NCBI RefSeq assembly: GCF_000368625.1 | Contig: NZ_KB849579.1 | Coordinates: forward strand, 1 to 64,000 | Direction of reading: 5' to 3' | Length of the DNA: 64,000 nucleotides | Origin: Acinetobacter schindleri CIP 107287 | GTDB lineage: Bacteria > Pseudomonadota > Gammaproteobacteria > Pseudomonadales > Moraxellaceae | Part shown: in pieces, positions 55,675 to 64,000 of the stretch | Layout of the letters: the number at the start of each line of letters is the position of its first letter | Position numbering within the stretch: the stretch's first letter is position 1 | Notes under the pieces: generated by a model | Database searches by the model: none | What the model was told of the DNA's origin: nothing | What the model saw: the letters and a program-made list of their open reading frames with translations, nothing else | Program-made: the position numbers and the translations under genes

Positions 55675-56592
55675 ATGGCTGAGTTTTCGATTATCGACAC
55701 CTATTTCAATCGTAAGAATCAAGATTCTGTCGATTTAGGGGTCGGTGACGACTCAGCCTTGCTCACTCCCCCACCTCACCAGCAATTGGTGATTTGTGCC
55801 GACACCTTAGTTGTGGGTCGACATTTTCCTTTAGATACAAACCCACATGCCATTGGTTGGAAATCTGTTGCAGTCAATTTATCTGATATTGCCGCGATGG
55901 GCGCCACACCGCATAGTATTTTATTGGCATTGAGCTTACCCCAAATTGATCATGCTTGGCTCAAAGGCTTTAGCCAAGGGCTATACGACTGCTGCGATCA
56001 ATTTGGCGTGCGTTTAATTGGTGGTGATACCACGCAAAGTCCACATCTGACTCTATCTGTCACAGCACTGGGCTGGGTCGATACAGGCCTTGCTGTACCA
56101 CGTTCAGGTGCCCAAATCGGTGATCTGATTTGTGTTTCAGGTACGGTTGGCGATGCGGCATTTGGCTTAAAGCATTTAGGTCATGATCTACAAAAACGTC
56201 TGGATTATCCAACGCCACGTTGTGCTTTAGGTGCTGCGCTTAAAGGCCTGGCCAATAGTATGATTGATGTCTCAGATGGTCTTGCACAAGACTTGGGACA
56301 TATTTTAAAAGCCTCGGATGTCGGCGCAAAGCTGCAACTTGAAAACTTACCACTAAGTACTGCCCTGCACGCCTTAAATGATGAACAAAAATGGCAGTAT
56401 GCATTGGCGGGTGGCGACGATTATGAATTATGTTTTACAATAAGCCCGCAAAATTATGAAAAATTATTGCAAAAACAAATTGATGATTCGATTAGTATAA
56501 TCGGCACAATTCAGCAACAGCGTGGCTTAACTTTTGAAAAAGATGGCGTAGATCATTTGCTTCAATTTAATGGGTATCAACATTTTGCATAA
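55675..56592 (+). CDS. thiL: Thiamine-monophosphate kinase
   Basis: The 305-aa protein has the AIRS-kinase layout: GVGDDSALLTPPPHQQLVICAD near residues 22-44, NLSDIAAMGATP, the ATP-site GGDTTQSP, and SDGLAQDLGHI with a C-terminal GGDDYELCF. It phosphorylates thiamine monophosphate to the diphosphate cofactor. It lies 24 nt after nusB and its end overlaps pgpA by 23 nt. Confidence 0.95.
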   Translation: MAEFSIIDTYFNRKNQDSVDLGVGDDSALLTPPPHQQLVICADTLVVGRHFPLDTNPHAIGWKSVAVNLSDIAAMGATPHSILLALSLPQIDHAWLKGFSQGLYDCCDQFGVRLIGGDTTQSPHLTLSVTALGWVDTGLAVPRSGAQIGDLICVSGTVGDAAFGLKHLGHDLQKRLDYPTPRCALGAALKGLANSMIDVSDGLAQDLGHILKASDVGAKLQLENLPLSTALHALNDEQKWQYALAGGDDYELCFTISPQNYEKLLQKQIDDSISIIGTIQQQRGLTFEKDGVDHLLQFNGYQHFA

Positions 56593-57091
56593 ACCTTCAA
56601 TCAATTTTAAAGCCATGTCATGGACCGACCGTTTTATTGTGTTCTGTGGTGTTGGTTTTGGTTCTGGCCTATTACCGAAAGCGCCGGGTACGTTTGGTTC
56701 AGCTTTTGCCTTATTGTTTATTCCGCTATGGCTTGCAATTGACCTATCGAGCACCATACTAGCCATCATTCTGATGTCGCTCATTGGCATCTATATTTGC
56801 GGGCATACGGCTAAAGTCATGGGTGTACATGATGATGGTCGCATTGTCTGGGATGAATTTGCAGGTCAATCCATTACCTTTTTGCCTTTGCTCTATCTGA
56901 ATGAAATGAGCTGGATGTGGGCATTGGTCGGTTTTGCTCTGTTCCGTTTATTCGATGTCTGGAAGCCCTGGCCGATTCGTGTCATTGACCGTCAAATTGA
57001 CGGCGGTTTCGGCATCATGCTGGATGACATTATTGCTGGCCTGTGGGCGGCCCTTTGTATTTTGCTTTATTTTTACTTCACTGTGGCATAA
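56570..57091 (+). CDS. pgpA: Phosphatidylglycerophosphatase A
   Basis: The 173-aa membrane protein has three to four hydrophobic segments and the family motifs GSGLLPKAPGTFGS, DDGRIVWDEFAGQ and RLFDVWKPWPI with a terminal DGGFGIMLDDIIAG. It dephosphorylates phosphatidylglycerol phosphate in the inner membrane. The start at 56570 overlaps the thiL end, and a later start would remove little. Confidence 0.94.
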   Translation: MGINILHKPSINFKAMSWTDRFIVFCGVGFGSGLLPKAPGTFGSAFALLFIPLWLAIDLSSTILAIILMSLIGIYICGHTAKVMGVHDDGRIVWDEFAGQSITFLPLLYLNEMSWMWALVGFALFRLFDVWKPWPIRVIDRQIDGGFGIMLDDIIAGLWAALCILLYFYFTVA

Positions 57092-57111
57092 GCCATATTT
57101 AGGATTAGAAC

Positions 57112-58476
57112 ATGTCAACGACTGTTATTATTCTTGCTGCAGGTAAAGGAACCCGTATGCGTTCCAGCTTACCGAAAGTATTACAACCCCTTGCAGGACG
57201 CCCTTTACTGGGTCATGTCATTGAAACGGCAAAAAAATTAAACGCAGATAATATTATTACGATTTATGGTCACGGTGGTGACCGGGTTCAGGCTGCTTTT
57301 GCAGAGCAAGAGATTAAATGGGTAGAACAGGCTGAACAGCTGGGTACCGGCCATGCAGTGCAAATGACCTTGCCTGTCCTGCCACAAGACGGCGTTTCGC
57401 TGATTCTTTCCGGCGATGTGCCGTGCATTAATCCTGTAACCTTGCAAAAATTACTCGATGCTACTGCAGAAACCGGTATTGGTCTGGTGACGCTTACCCT
57501 GCCGGATGCCAATGGTTATGGCCGTATCGTACGTGAACAAGGTCAGATCCAGGCCATTGTTGAGCACAAGGATGCTTCTGAAGAACAACGTCAAATCAAG
57601 GAAATCAATACCGGTATTTATGCCGTCAGCAATGCCAAGTTGCATCAATGGCTACCACGTTTAAGCAATGACAATGCGCAAGGTGAATATTACCTGACTG
57701 ATATTGTGGCGATGGCTTTGGCAGATGGTATGCAAGTTGCATCTGTAGAACCAGAAATGGCTTTTGAAGTTGAAGGGGTAAATGACCGTGTGCAGCTGGC
57801 TGCTTTAGAACGTCAGTTCCAGGCATTTCAGGCCAAACAGCTGATGCAGCAAGGCGTACATCTGATTGATCCAAGCCGTTTTGACTTGCGTGGCAATTTA
57901 ACTGTCGGTCAAGATGTCCGCATTGATATCAACGTGATTATCGAAGGTGATTGCGAGTTAGGTAACAATGTTGAAATTGGCGCAGGCTGTATCATCAAGA
58001 ATACCAAGATTGCAGCGGGTACCAAGGTTCAGCCATATAGTATTTTTGACAGCGCCATCGTGGGTGAAGACACCCAAATTGGCCCATTTGCACGTTTACG
58101 TCCAGGAGCAAAACTTGCCAATGAAGTTCACATTGGTAACTTTGTTGAAGTTAAAAATACCACGATTGGTCTAGGCTCTAAAGCCAACCACTTTACCTAC
58201 CTGGGTGATGCTGAAGTTGGTGCAGGCTCAAACATCGGTGCAGGGACCATTACCTGTAATTATGATGGTGCCAACAAATTTAAAACGATTATTGGTGATC
58301 AAGCCTTTATTGGCTCGAACAGTTCATTGGTGGCACCTGTGAGAATTGGCAATGGTGCTACAGTCGGTGCAGGCTCGACGATTACCCGTGATGTGGAAGA
58401 CAACAGTTTGGCAGTAGAGCGCTCTAAGCAATTTGCCAAAGAAAACTATCCACGTCCGCAAAAAATCAAGAAATAA
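57112..58476 (+). CDS. glmU: Bifunctional N-acetylglucosamine-1-phosphate uridyltransferase/glucosamine-1-phosphate acetyltransferase
   Basis: The 454-aa protein has an N-terminal pyrophosphorylase domain ([20 protein letters not shown], residues 8-27; later [10 protein letters not shown] and LSGDVP) and a C-terminal left-handed beta-helix of hexapeptide repeats (from about residue 250) with [18 protein letters not shown] and the acetyl-CoA region. It makes UDP-GlcNAc for peptidoglycan and lipopolysaccharide. It lies 20 nt after pgpA and 11 nt before glmS, with which it shares a pathway. Confidence 0.97.
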   Translation: MSTTVIILAAGKGTRMRSSLPKVLQPLAGRPLLGHVIETAKKLNADNIITIYGHGGDRVQAAFAEQEIKWVEQAEQLGTGHAVQMTLPVLPQDGVSLILSGDVPCINPVTLQKLLDATAETGIGLVTLTLPDANGYGRIVREQGQIQAIVEHKDASEEQRQIKEINTGIYAVSNAKLHQWLPRLSNDNAQGEYYLTDIVAMALADGMQVASVEPEMAFEVEGVNDRVQLAALERQFQAFQAKQLMQQGVHLIDPSRFDLRGNLTVGQDVRIDINVIIEGDCELGNNVEIGAGCIIKNTKIAAGTKVQPYSIFDSAIVGEDTQIGPFARLRPGAKLANEVHIGNFVEVKNTTIGLGSKANHFTYLGDAEVGAGSNIGAGTITCNYDGANKFKTIIGDQAFIGSNSSLVAPVRIGNGATVGAGSTITRDVEDNSLAVERSKQFAKENYPRPQKIKK

Positions 58477-58487
58477 GGGGAACAAAT

Positions 58488-60326
58488 ATGTGTGGTATCG
58501 TCGGTGGCATTGCGGAACGCAGCATTACCAATATTTTGATTGAAGGCTTAAAACGCCTGGAATACCGTGGTTATGATTCAGCAGGTTTAGCCCTGATCAA
58601 CAATCATCAGGTCCTGCGTGAGCGCCGTGTCGGCAAAGTTTCCAACCTTGAACAGGCGGTGAATGAATCACAGATTAGTGGTTCACTCGGTATTGCACAT
58701 ACACGCTGGGCAACCCATGGTAAACCGACTGAAGAAAATGCCCATCCGCATATTTCTGAAAATGTGGCAGTGGTTCATAATGGTATTATTGAGAACTATC
58801 AAGAACTTAAAGATGATCTTGAAGCTTTGGGCTATGTGTTTACCTCACAGACGGATACTGAAGTCGTTGCCCATCTGATCAATGATGCGCTGAAATCTAC
58901 CCCAAGCCTGTTAGAAGCTGTACGTCAGGTGGTTCCGCAACTGAAAGGTGCTTATGCACTGGGCATTGTACATACTGATCATCCAGATGAACTGATTACC
59001 GTGCGTGAAGGTTCACCACTCGTCATTGGTGTGGGTATTGGCGAGAACTTTATCAGTTCTGACCAGCTGGCTCTGCTACCGATTACCAACCGTTTTATCT
59101 ACCTTGAAGAAGGTGATATTGCCCGTTTGACCCGCACCACCATTGAAGTCTTTGTGGATGGTCAACTGGTCGATCGTCCGGTCAAGGAATTGGATGCTGC
59201 GGTCAGCAATGCTTCTAAAGGTGAATACAAGCATTACATGCTCAAAGAAATTTATGAGCAGCCTGAAGCGATCAAACAGACGATTTCCCAAGCCTTAAAT
59301 GGTAATGATCTGCGCGAAGATTTTCTTGCGAATGCCGTTGAGGATTTTGCTAAGATTCAGCAAATTCAAATAATTGCCTGCGGTACCAGCTATCATGCCG
59401 GCATGATTGCCAAATACTGGTTTGAACAGCTGATTGATCTGCCTTGCCAGATCGAGATTGCCAGCGAATTCCGTTATCGTACGCCAGTGATTGTAAATCA
59501 CACGCTGTATGTGTGTATTTCCCAATCTGGTGAAACTGCTGATACCTTGGCTGCATTACGTGATACACAGAAACGTGCGGCTGCCAAAGGACTGGATATC
59601 ACCACCATGACGATTTGCAACGTGGCAACCTCCTCGATGGTACGTGAAACCAATCACAGTCTGCTGACTTTGGCAGGTCCTGAGATTGGTGTCGCATCGA
59701 CTAAAGCCTTTACCACACAGCTAGCTGCACTGATGCTGTTGGTACTAAAACTGGGTACAGTCAAAAACACAATTTCAGCAGAACAGGTCGCAGCCATTAG
59801 CACCGACTTATGGCATATGCCAAAGGTGATTCTGGATACCTTGCATCATGACAATGAAATTTTACGCCTTTCTGAACTGTTTGTAGAAAAGCAGCACTGT
59901 CTGTTCCTGGGCCGCGGTACACATTTCCCGATTGCGCTAGAAGGTGCCTTGAAGCTGAAGGAAATTTCCTATATTCATGCTGAAGGGTATGCGGCAGGTG
60001 AACTGAAGCATGGTCCATTGGCCTTGGTCGACAACGACATGCCAGTGGTGATTCTCGCACCACAGGATGATATGCTGGATAAACTCAAATCCAATATGGA
60101 AGAAGTGCAGGCACGTGGTGGTGAGCTGTTCGTCTTTGCTGATGAAAACAGTGGTATTAAAGCCAAAGACCGTCAACATGTGGTCCATATTCCTGCAGTC
60201 AATGCAGTACTGGCCCCGATTGTGTATAGCATTCCGGTGCAGTTATTGTCCTATCATGTCGCAGTGCTGCGTGGTACGGATGTCGATCAGCCGCGTAACC
60301 TGGCAAAATCGGTCACTGTAGAATAA
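58488..60326 (+). CDS. glmS: Glutamine-fructose-6-phosphate aminotransferase
   Basis: The 612-aa protein starts MCGIVGGIAE, with Cys2 as the N-terminal glutaminase nucleophile, and has HTRWATHGKPTEENAHPH. Two SIS domains follow (ACGTSYHAGMIAKYWFE and SQSGETADTLAAL, then GRGTHFPIALEGALKLKEI). The C-terminus LAKSVTVE is standard. It makes glucosamine-6-phosphate, feeding GlmM and GlmU. No upstream ribozyme or riboswitch is seen, as expected for a proteobacterium. Confidence 0.97.
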   Translation: MCGIVGGIAERSITNILIEGLKRLEYRGYDSAGLALINNHQVLRERRVGKVSNLEQAVNESQISGSLGIAHTRWATHGKPTEENAHPHISENVAVVHNGIIENYQELKDDLEALGYVFTSQTDTEVVAHLINDALKSTPSLLEAVRQVVPQLKGAYALGIVHTDHPDELITVREGSPLVIGVGIGENFISSDQLALLPITNRFIYLEEGDIARLTRTTIEVFVDGQLVDRPVKELDAAVSNASKGEYKHYMLKEIYEQPEAIKQTISQALNGNDLREDFLANAVEDFAKIQQIQIIACGTSYHAGMIAKYWFEQLIDLPCQIEIASEFRYRTPVIVNHTLYVCISQSGETADTLAALRDTQKRAAAKGLDITTMTICNVATSSMVRETNHSLLTLAGPEIGVASTKAFTTQLAALMLLVLKLGTVKNTISAEQVAAISTDLWHMPKVILDTLHHDNEILRLSELFVEKQHCLFLGRGTHFPIALEGALKLKEISYIHAEGYAAGELKHGPLALVDNDMPVVILAPQDDMLDKLKSNMEEVQARGGELFVFADENSGIKAKDRQHVVHIPAVNAVLAPIVYSIPVQLLSYHVAVLRGTDVDQPRNLAKSVTVE

Positions 60327-60341
60327 TTAGAATTGAATCAA

Positions 60342-60366
60342 GGCTGGGGAACTGGCCTTTTTCTTC
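60342..60366 (+). terminator. Weak terminator after glmS
   Basis: AAGGC...GCCTT with an about 10-nt loop is followed by TTTTTC, between glmS and the phosphoglucomutase gene. The stem is short, so read-through is likely. Confidence 0.5.
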
Positions 60367-60384
60367 TGAATAGAGAGCCTCTAA

Positions 60385-61758
60385 ATGACAAAACTGACGT
60401 GCTTCAAAGCCTATGACATTCGCGGAAAATTGGGCAGCGAACTCAATGAAGAGATTGCCTATAAAATTGGTCGCGCCTATGGACAAATTTACCAGCCCAA
60501 AACCGTTGTGGTCGGTTGTGATGTTCGCCTTAGCAGTGAAGATTTAAAACAGGCCACTATCCGCGGTTTAAATGATGCTGGCGTGAATGTTCTCGATTTA
60601 GGCATGACCGGGACTGAAGAAGTTTATTTTGGTGCCTTCCATTTAGATGTGCAAGGTGGTATTGAAGTCACTGCCAGTCATAACCCGATGGATTATAATG
60701 GCATGAAACTGGTGCGTGAAAATGCCCGTCCGATCAGTGCCGATACAGGTTTAAAAGAAATTCAAGCGCTGGCTGAAACAGGTACTTTTAATGAGGTTGT
60801 AGAAAAAGGCACAACCAAAAAATATAATATCCTGCCTGAATTTGTCGATCATCTAATGACCTATATTGACCCTGCAAAAATTTGCCCGATGAAACTGGTG
60901 GTGAATGCCGGTAATGGCGCAGCAGGTCATGTCATTGATGCGATCGAAGTAAAATTTAAAGAACTCAATGTTCCCGTCGAATTCATCAAAATTCACCATG
61001 AAGCCGATGGCAACTTCCCGAATGGAATTCCCAACCCAATTTTAATCGAAAATCGCGACAGTACTCGTGATGCCGTGATTGAGCATGCTGCCGACATGGG
61101 CATTGCCTGGGATGGTGACTTTGACCGCTGTTTCCTGTTCGATGAAAAAGGCCAGTTCATTGAAGGTTATTATATTGTCGGTCTGCTGGCACAGGCATTC
61201 CTGCTGAAACAAGCGGGTGAAAAAATTGTGCATGACCCGCGTCTGGTATGGAACACGCTGGATATCGTAAACCAATATCAAGGCATCACCGTCCAATCAA
61301 AATCAGGTCACTCTTTTATTAAAGAAAAAATGCGTGAGCACAATGCTGTATATGGTGGGGAAATGAGTGCCCATCACTATTTCCGTGACTTTGCTTACTG
61401 TGATAGCGGCATGATTCCATGGTTACTGGCTATGGCTGTACTATCTGAAACAGGAAAATCCTTATCTTCTCTCGTGGAAGAAATGATTGCCAAGTTCCCA
61501 TGTTCAGGTGAAATTAATTTTAAAGTGGCCAATACCCAGGCAACCATTCAAAAACTTTTCGATCATTATGCCGATCAGAAACCTGAAATTGATCAGACTG
61601 ATGGCGTCAGCCTGAATTTTGGTAGCTGGCGTTTTAATGTACGTGCATCCAATACTGAACCATTATTGCGTTTGAATATTGAAAGCCGCCGTGATCATCA
61701 GCCACGACCGATGCAAGACTATGTGGATGAGCTGACCCAGCTGATTCAAGGCAGCTGA
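60385..61758 (+). CDS. pgm: Phosphomannomutase/phosphoglucomutase
   Basis: The 457-aa alpha-D-phosphohexomutase has the phosphoserine motif [14 protein letters not shown] (Ser about residue 99), the metal loop WDGDFDRCF (about 244), the sugar-specificity loop [10 protein letters not shown] (about 325) and a C-terminal phosphate-binding [12 protein letters not shown]. It interconverts hexose 1- and 6-phosphates for exopolysaccharide synthesis. In Acinetobacter this gene borders the capsule locus and faces galE/gne and pgi, exactly as seen here. Confidence 0.93.
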   Translation: MTKLTCFKAYDIRGKLGSELNEEIAYKIGRAYGQIYQPKTVVVGCDVRLSSEDLKQATIRGLNDAGVNVLDLGMTGTEEVYFGAFHLDVQGGIEVTASHNPMDYNGMKLVRENARPISADTGLKEIQALAETGTFNEVVEKGTTKKYNILPEFVDHLMTYIDPAKICPMKLVVNAGNGAAGHVIDAIEVKFKELNVPVEFIKIHHEADGNFPNGIPNPILIENRDSTRDAVIEHAADMGIAWDGDFDRCFLFDEKGQFIEGYYIVGLLAQAFLLKQAGEKIVHDPRLVWNTLDIVNQYQGITVQSKSGHSFIKEKMREHNAVYGGEMSAHHYFRDFAYCDSGMIPWLLAMAVLSETGKSLSSLVEEMIAKFPCSGEINFKVANTQATIQKLFDHYADQKPEIDQTDGVSLNFGSWRFNVRASNTEPLLRLNIESRRDHQPRPMQDYVDELTQLIQGS

Positions 61759-61765
61759 AGTCAGA

Positions 61766-61798
61766 AAAAAAGAGCCAGATCAAAATGGCTCTTTTTTA
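61766..61798. terminator. Bidirectional terminator between pgm and galE
   Basis: The stem AGAGCCA/TGGCTCT has an 8-nt loop, an A-run on the left and a T-run on the right. It serves both converging genes. Confidence 0.9.
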
Positions 61799-61821
61799 TG
61801 CTTGCTACTTATCTGAACAAA

Positions 61822-62841
61822 TTAATCGCGATAGCCTTGTGGATTCTGCTTCTGCCAGTTCCAGCTGTCTGCCAGCATATCTTCCAGACCATATTGTGGC
61901 TGCCAGCCTAGCTCTTTTACTGCACGGGTATTATCGGCAAAAGAAGTCGCCACATCGCCTTCACGACGCAGAGCGATTTCAAATGGAATCTGCACCTCGT
62001 TAACCTGCTCAAAGGTATTTTTGATTTGCAAGACTGAGCAGCCCTGTCCCGTACCAATGTTCCAGGCGCGGCAACCTTGTGCTTGCAGACGGTTAGTCAA
62101 TGCACATAAATGCGCATTGGCCAGATCCACCACATGAATATAATCTCGTACTCCAGTCCCATCTACCGTATCGTAATCATCACCAAAAATAGACAGCTTT
62201 TCACGACGGCCTACAGCCACCTGAGTAACAAATGGCATCAGGTTATTGGGAATCCCTTGCGGGTCTTCACCAATCTGACCACTTTTATGTGCTCCAACCG
62301 GATTAAAATAACGCAACAAGGCAATTGACCAGCGATCATCGGATGCCGATAGCTTTTGTAATAGCTGCTCTACAATCAGCTTGGTATAACCATAGTTATT
62401 GCTCGGCATCCCGGTCGGCATATCTTCATTTAAAGGCGAGATATTGGCTTCATCATAGACTGTAGCCGAGGAACTGAAGACCAGGCGGAATACACCAGCG
62501 CGCTGCATGGCCTGTACCAGGCTGATGGAACCTGAAATATTATTTTCAAAATACGTCAGCGGAATTTGCTGGCTTTCCCCTACGGCTTTTAGACCAGCGA
62601 AATGGATCACGGCATCAATTTGATAGGTACTAAAAATCTGATTCAAAATATTCTGATCTAGAATATCACCCTGAATAAAATCCAAAGATTTCGAAGCCAA
62701 AGCCTGCACACGATTCAGAGACTCTTTAGAACTATTAGAAAGATTATCTAATACCACGACTTCATGTCCGGCATTTAATAATTCCAGACAGGTATGTGAG
62801 CCGATATAACCAGCACCACCAGTTACCAGTACTTTAGCCAC
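61822..62841 (-). CDS. galE: UDP-glucose/UDP-N-acetylglucosamine 4-epimerase
   Basis: The 339-aa extended short-chain dehydrogenase has the NAD motif [11 protein letters not shown] (residues 5-15), the [13 protein letters not shown] segment, SSSATVYD, and the catalytic YxxxK in [11 protein letters not shown] (about residue 150). It produces the UDP-galactose-type sugar used in capsule or lipooligosaccharide. Acinetobacter capsule loci call the equivalent gene gne1. Substrate preference cannot be decided from sequence alone. Its start overlaps the pgi end by 8 nt. Confidence 0.92.
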   Translation of the reverse strand: MAKVLVTGGAGYIGSHTCLELLNAGHEVVVLDNLSNSSKESLNRVQALASKSLDFIQGDILDQNILNQIFSTYQIDAVIHFAGLKAVGESQQIPLTYFENNISGSISLVQAMQRAGVFRLVFSSSATVYDEANISPLNEDMPTGMPSNNYGYTKLIVEQLLQKLSASDDRWSIALLRYFNPVGAHKSGQIGEDPQGIPNNLMPFVTQVAVGRREKLSIFGDDYDTVDGTGVRDYIHVVDLANAHLCALTNRLQAQGCRAWNIGTGQGCSVLQIKNTFEQVNEVQIPFEIALRREGDVATSFADNTRAVKELGWQPQYGLEDMLADSWNWQKQNPQGYRD

Positions 62842-64000
62842 GCTGTTTCCCCATTAATATTGCAATTAAACCTTGTGTCGAGGCATCCAGCGCGGACACA
62901 TCCGCCTGTTCTCCATTTAAAATCGGCAAGAGCTGATTGGCAATTTCCTTGCCTTTTTCTACGCCCCACTGGTCAAAAGGATTGATATTCCACAGCACTG
63001 ACTGCACAAACACCTTATGTTCATACATGGCGATCAGCATCCCCAGACTATAAGGATTCAGCTCTTGCATTAAAATAGTTGAACTCGGCTGGTTCCCTGC
63101 ATACTGCTTATAGGTCGGTAGGTCGGCCAGTTCACTGGCATCGAGCGCCTGATTACCAAAGGCCAGTAGCCGCGACTGTGCCAGACAGTTGGACAAAGCC
63201 AAATGATGCTGTTCAATCAGCGCATCGGCATTATCGGCATAGGTAAACTGGTTCGCATTATAACGCTGAACCGGTGCAATAAAATCACTGCTCACCGATT
63301 GGGTGCCCTGATGCAATAACTGATAGAAGGCATGCTGGGCATTCGGTCCGACTTCTCCCCAGATAATCGGGCAGGTATCCCATTCTACTTTCTCGCTATT
63401 ACGCTGAATGGATTTACCATTGGATTCCATTTCCAGCTGCTGCAAATAAGAAGCAAAATATTTTAACCGGCCATCATAAGGCAATACTGCATGGGTTTGT
63501 ATATCCAGGAAGTTATTGTTCCAGACCCCTAACAGTCCCATCAGCACCGGAATATTCTGTTCAAATGGCGCAGTCTGAAAATGCTCATCTACTGCATAAG
63601 CACCTGCTAAAAAATGCTGAAAACCCTGTACCCCGATCGTCAATGCAATAGGCAAGCCAATACAGGACCAGAGCGAATAACGGCCGCCAACCCAATCCCA
63701 GAGCAGGAACTGGTTTTCTGGTGCAATTCCCCAAGCAGTCATTTTCTCCGGCTTGGTCGAAACTCCAATAAAATGATGCTGGATCGTACGTAAGTCTTGT
63801 CCCAGGGTTTTTTCCAGCCACAGGCGCACCGTTTGCGCATTAGAGAGGGTGTCAATGGTACCGAAAGATTTGGAGGAGATAATAAATAGTGTCGTTTCAG
63901 GTCGCAGCTTATGCAGCAGATCAGACAGCTGACTGCCATCCATGGTCGACACAAAATGTACATTGAGGGGACGCTGAGTGGGCTGTTTAAAGTCAGACAG
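62834..64000 (-). CDS. pgi: Glucose-6-phosphate isomerase (5' end beyond the window)
   Basis: The visible part (about 389 codons) includes [38 protein letters not shown] and [20 protein letters not shown], the core signatures of phosphoglucose isomerase including the phosphate-binding and His/Glu active-site segments. The frame is open to the right edge, so the N-terminal about 150 residues are missing. An internal Met at 63952 is not the true start. It belongs to the pgi-galE pair at the capsule-locus edge. Confidence 0.95.
   Translation of the reverse strand: MSDFKQPTQRPLNVHFVSTMDGSQLSDLLHKLRPETTLFIISSKSFGTIDTLSNAQTVRLWLEKTLGQDLRTIQHHFIGVSTKPEKMTAWGIAPENQFLLWDWVGGRYSLWSCIGLPIALTIGVQGFQHFLAGAYAVDEHFQTAPFEQNIPVLMGLLGVWNNNFLDIQTHAVLPYDGRLKYFASYLQQLEMESNGKSIQRNSEKVEWDTCPIIWGEVGPNAQHAFYQLLHQGTQSVSSDFIAPVQRYNANQFTYADNADALIEQHHLALSNCLAQSRLLAFGNQALDASELADLPTYKQYAGNQPSSTILMQELNPYSLGMLIAMYEHKVFVQSVLWNINPFDQWGVEKGKEIANQLLPILNGEQADVSALDASTQGLIAILMGKQRG

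Noticed and set aside
58400..58490. A glmS ribozyme or riboswitch upstream of glmS
   Set aside because: There are only 11 bases between glmU and glmS, and this control is a Gram-positive feature.

Overview
The window is almost certainly chromosomal DNA of an Acinetobacter, probably not A. baumannii itself. The evidence is the low GC content, an ISAba1-like IS4 element, a BapA-prefixed giant adhesin paired with an OmpA-type lipoprotein, the ribB-ribH-nusB-thiL-pgpA run, and a pgm/galE/pgi arrangement like the end of an Acinetobacter capsule locus. All identifications come from reading the sequence; no database search was possible.

Left part (1-12 kb): the leader-proximal end of a type I-F CRISPR array (two repeats, one 32-nt spacer) and a complete, intact-looking type I-F cas operon on the minus strand (cas1, cas2-3, csy1, csy2, csy3, cas6f). 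Behind it lies a tightly coupled methyltransferase/HNH nuclease pair, a DUF4236 protein, a gene broken by a stop codon, and a full-length IS1-family element.

12-17 kb: a compact amino-alcohol catabolic module. It holds an ethanolamine-type permease, an APH-fold kinase, an AraC regulator and a class III PLP enzyme resembling ethanolamine-phosphate phospho-lyase. The permease/kinase intergenic region and the PLP-enzyme promoter share a bipartite motif (ACTTGAC-N22-TTGAAGTCAA) with identical spacing, a good candidate for the AraC operator. IS1-family copies (one full, one remnant) flank the module.

17.5-21.7 kb: a graveyard of insertion sequences (IS5, IS1 remnant, mini-IS5, decayed ISAba1-like IS4, deleted IS3) with fragments of a lipoprotein/amidohydrolase gene and a LysR gene. 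21.9-35.2 kb: a 4126-residue type I-secreted Bap-like adhesin and an OmpA-domain lipoprotein in one operon. 35.4-36.6 kb: an IS3-family element.

37-43.5 kb, the most unusual part: an AT-rich operon of three overlapping or abutting genes. A 193-aa protein of unknown function is followed by two very large proteins (739 and 989 aa). Each of the two carries a complete tyrosine-recombinase set (R...HxxR...H...Y). An IS5 remnant follows, then a 49-nt 3' fragment of tRNA-Gly(GCC) running from the anticodon stem to CCA. That fragment looks like the attachment-site scar of an integrated island extending leftward.

43.8-64 kb: ordinary chromosome. It holds a 3-hydroxybenzoate/gentisate operon with divergent LysR regulator, an alpha/beta hydrolase, an acetaldehyde-type dehydrogenase, riboflavin genes, nusB, thiL, pgpA, glmU-glmS, and pgm facing galE-pgi. 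The pgi gene runs off the right edge, probably into a capsule locus.
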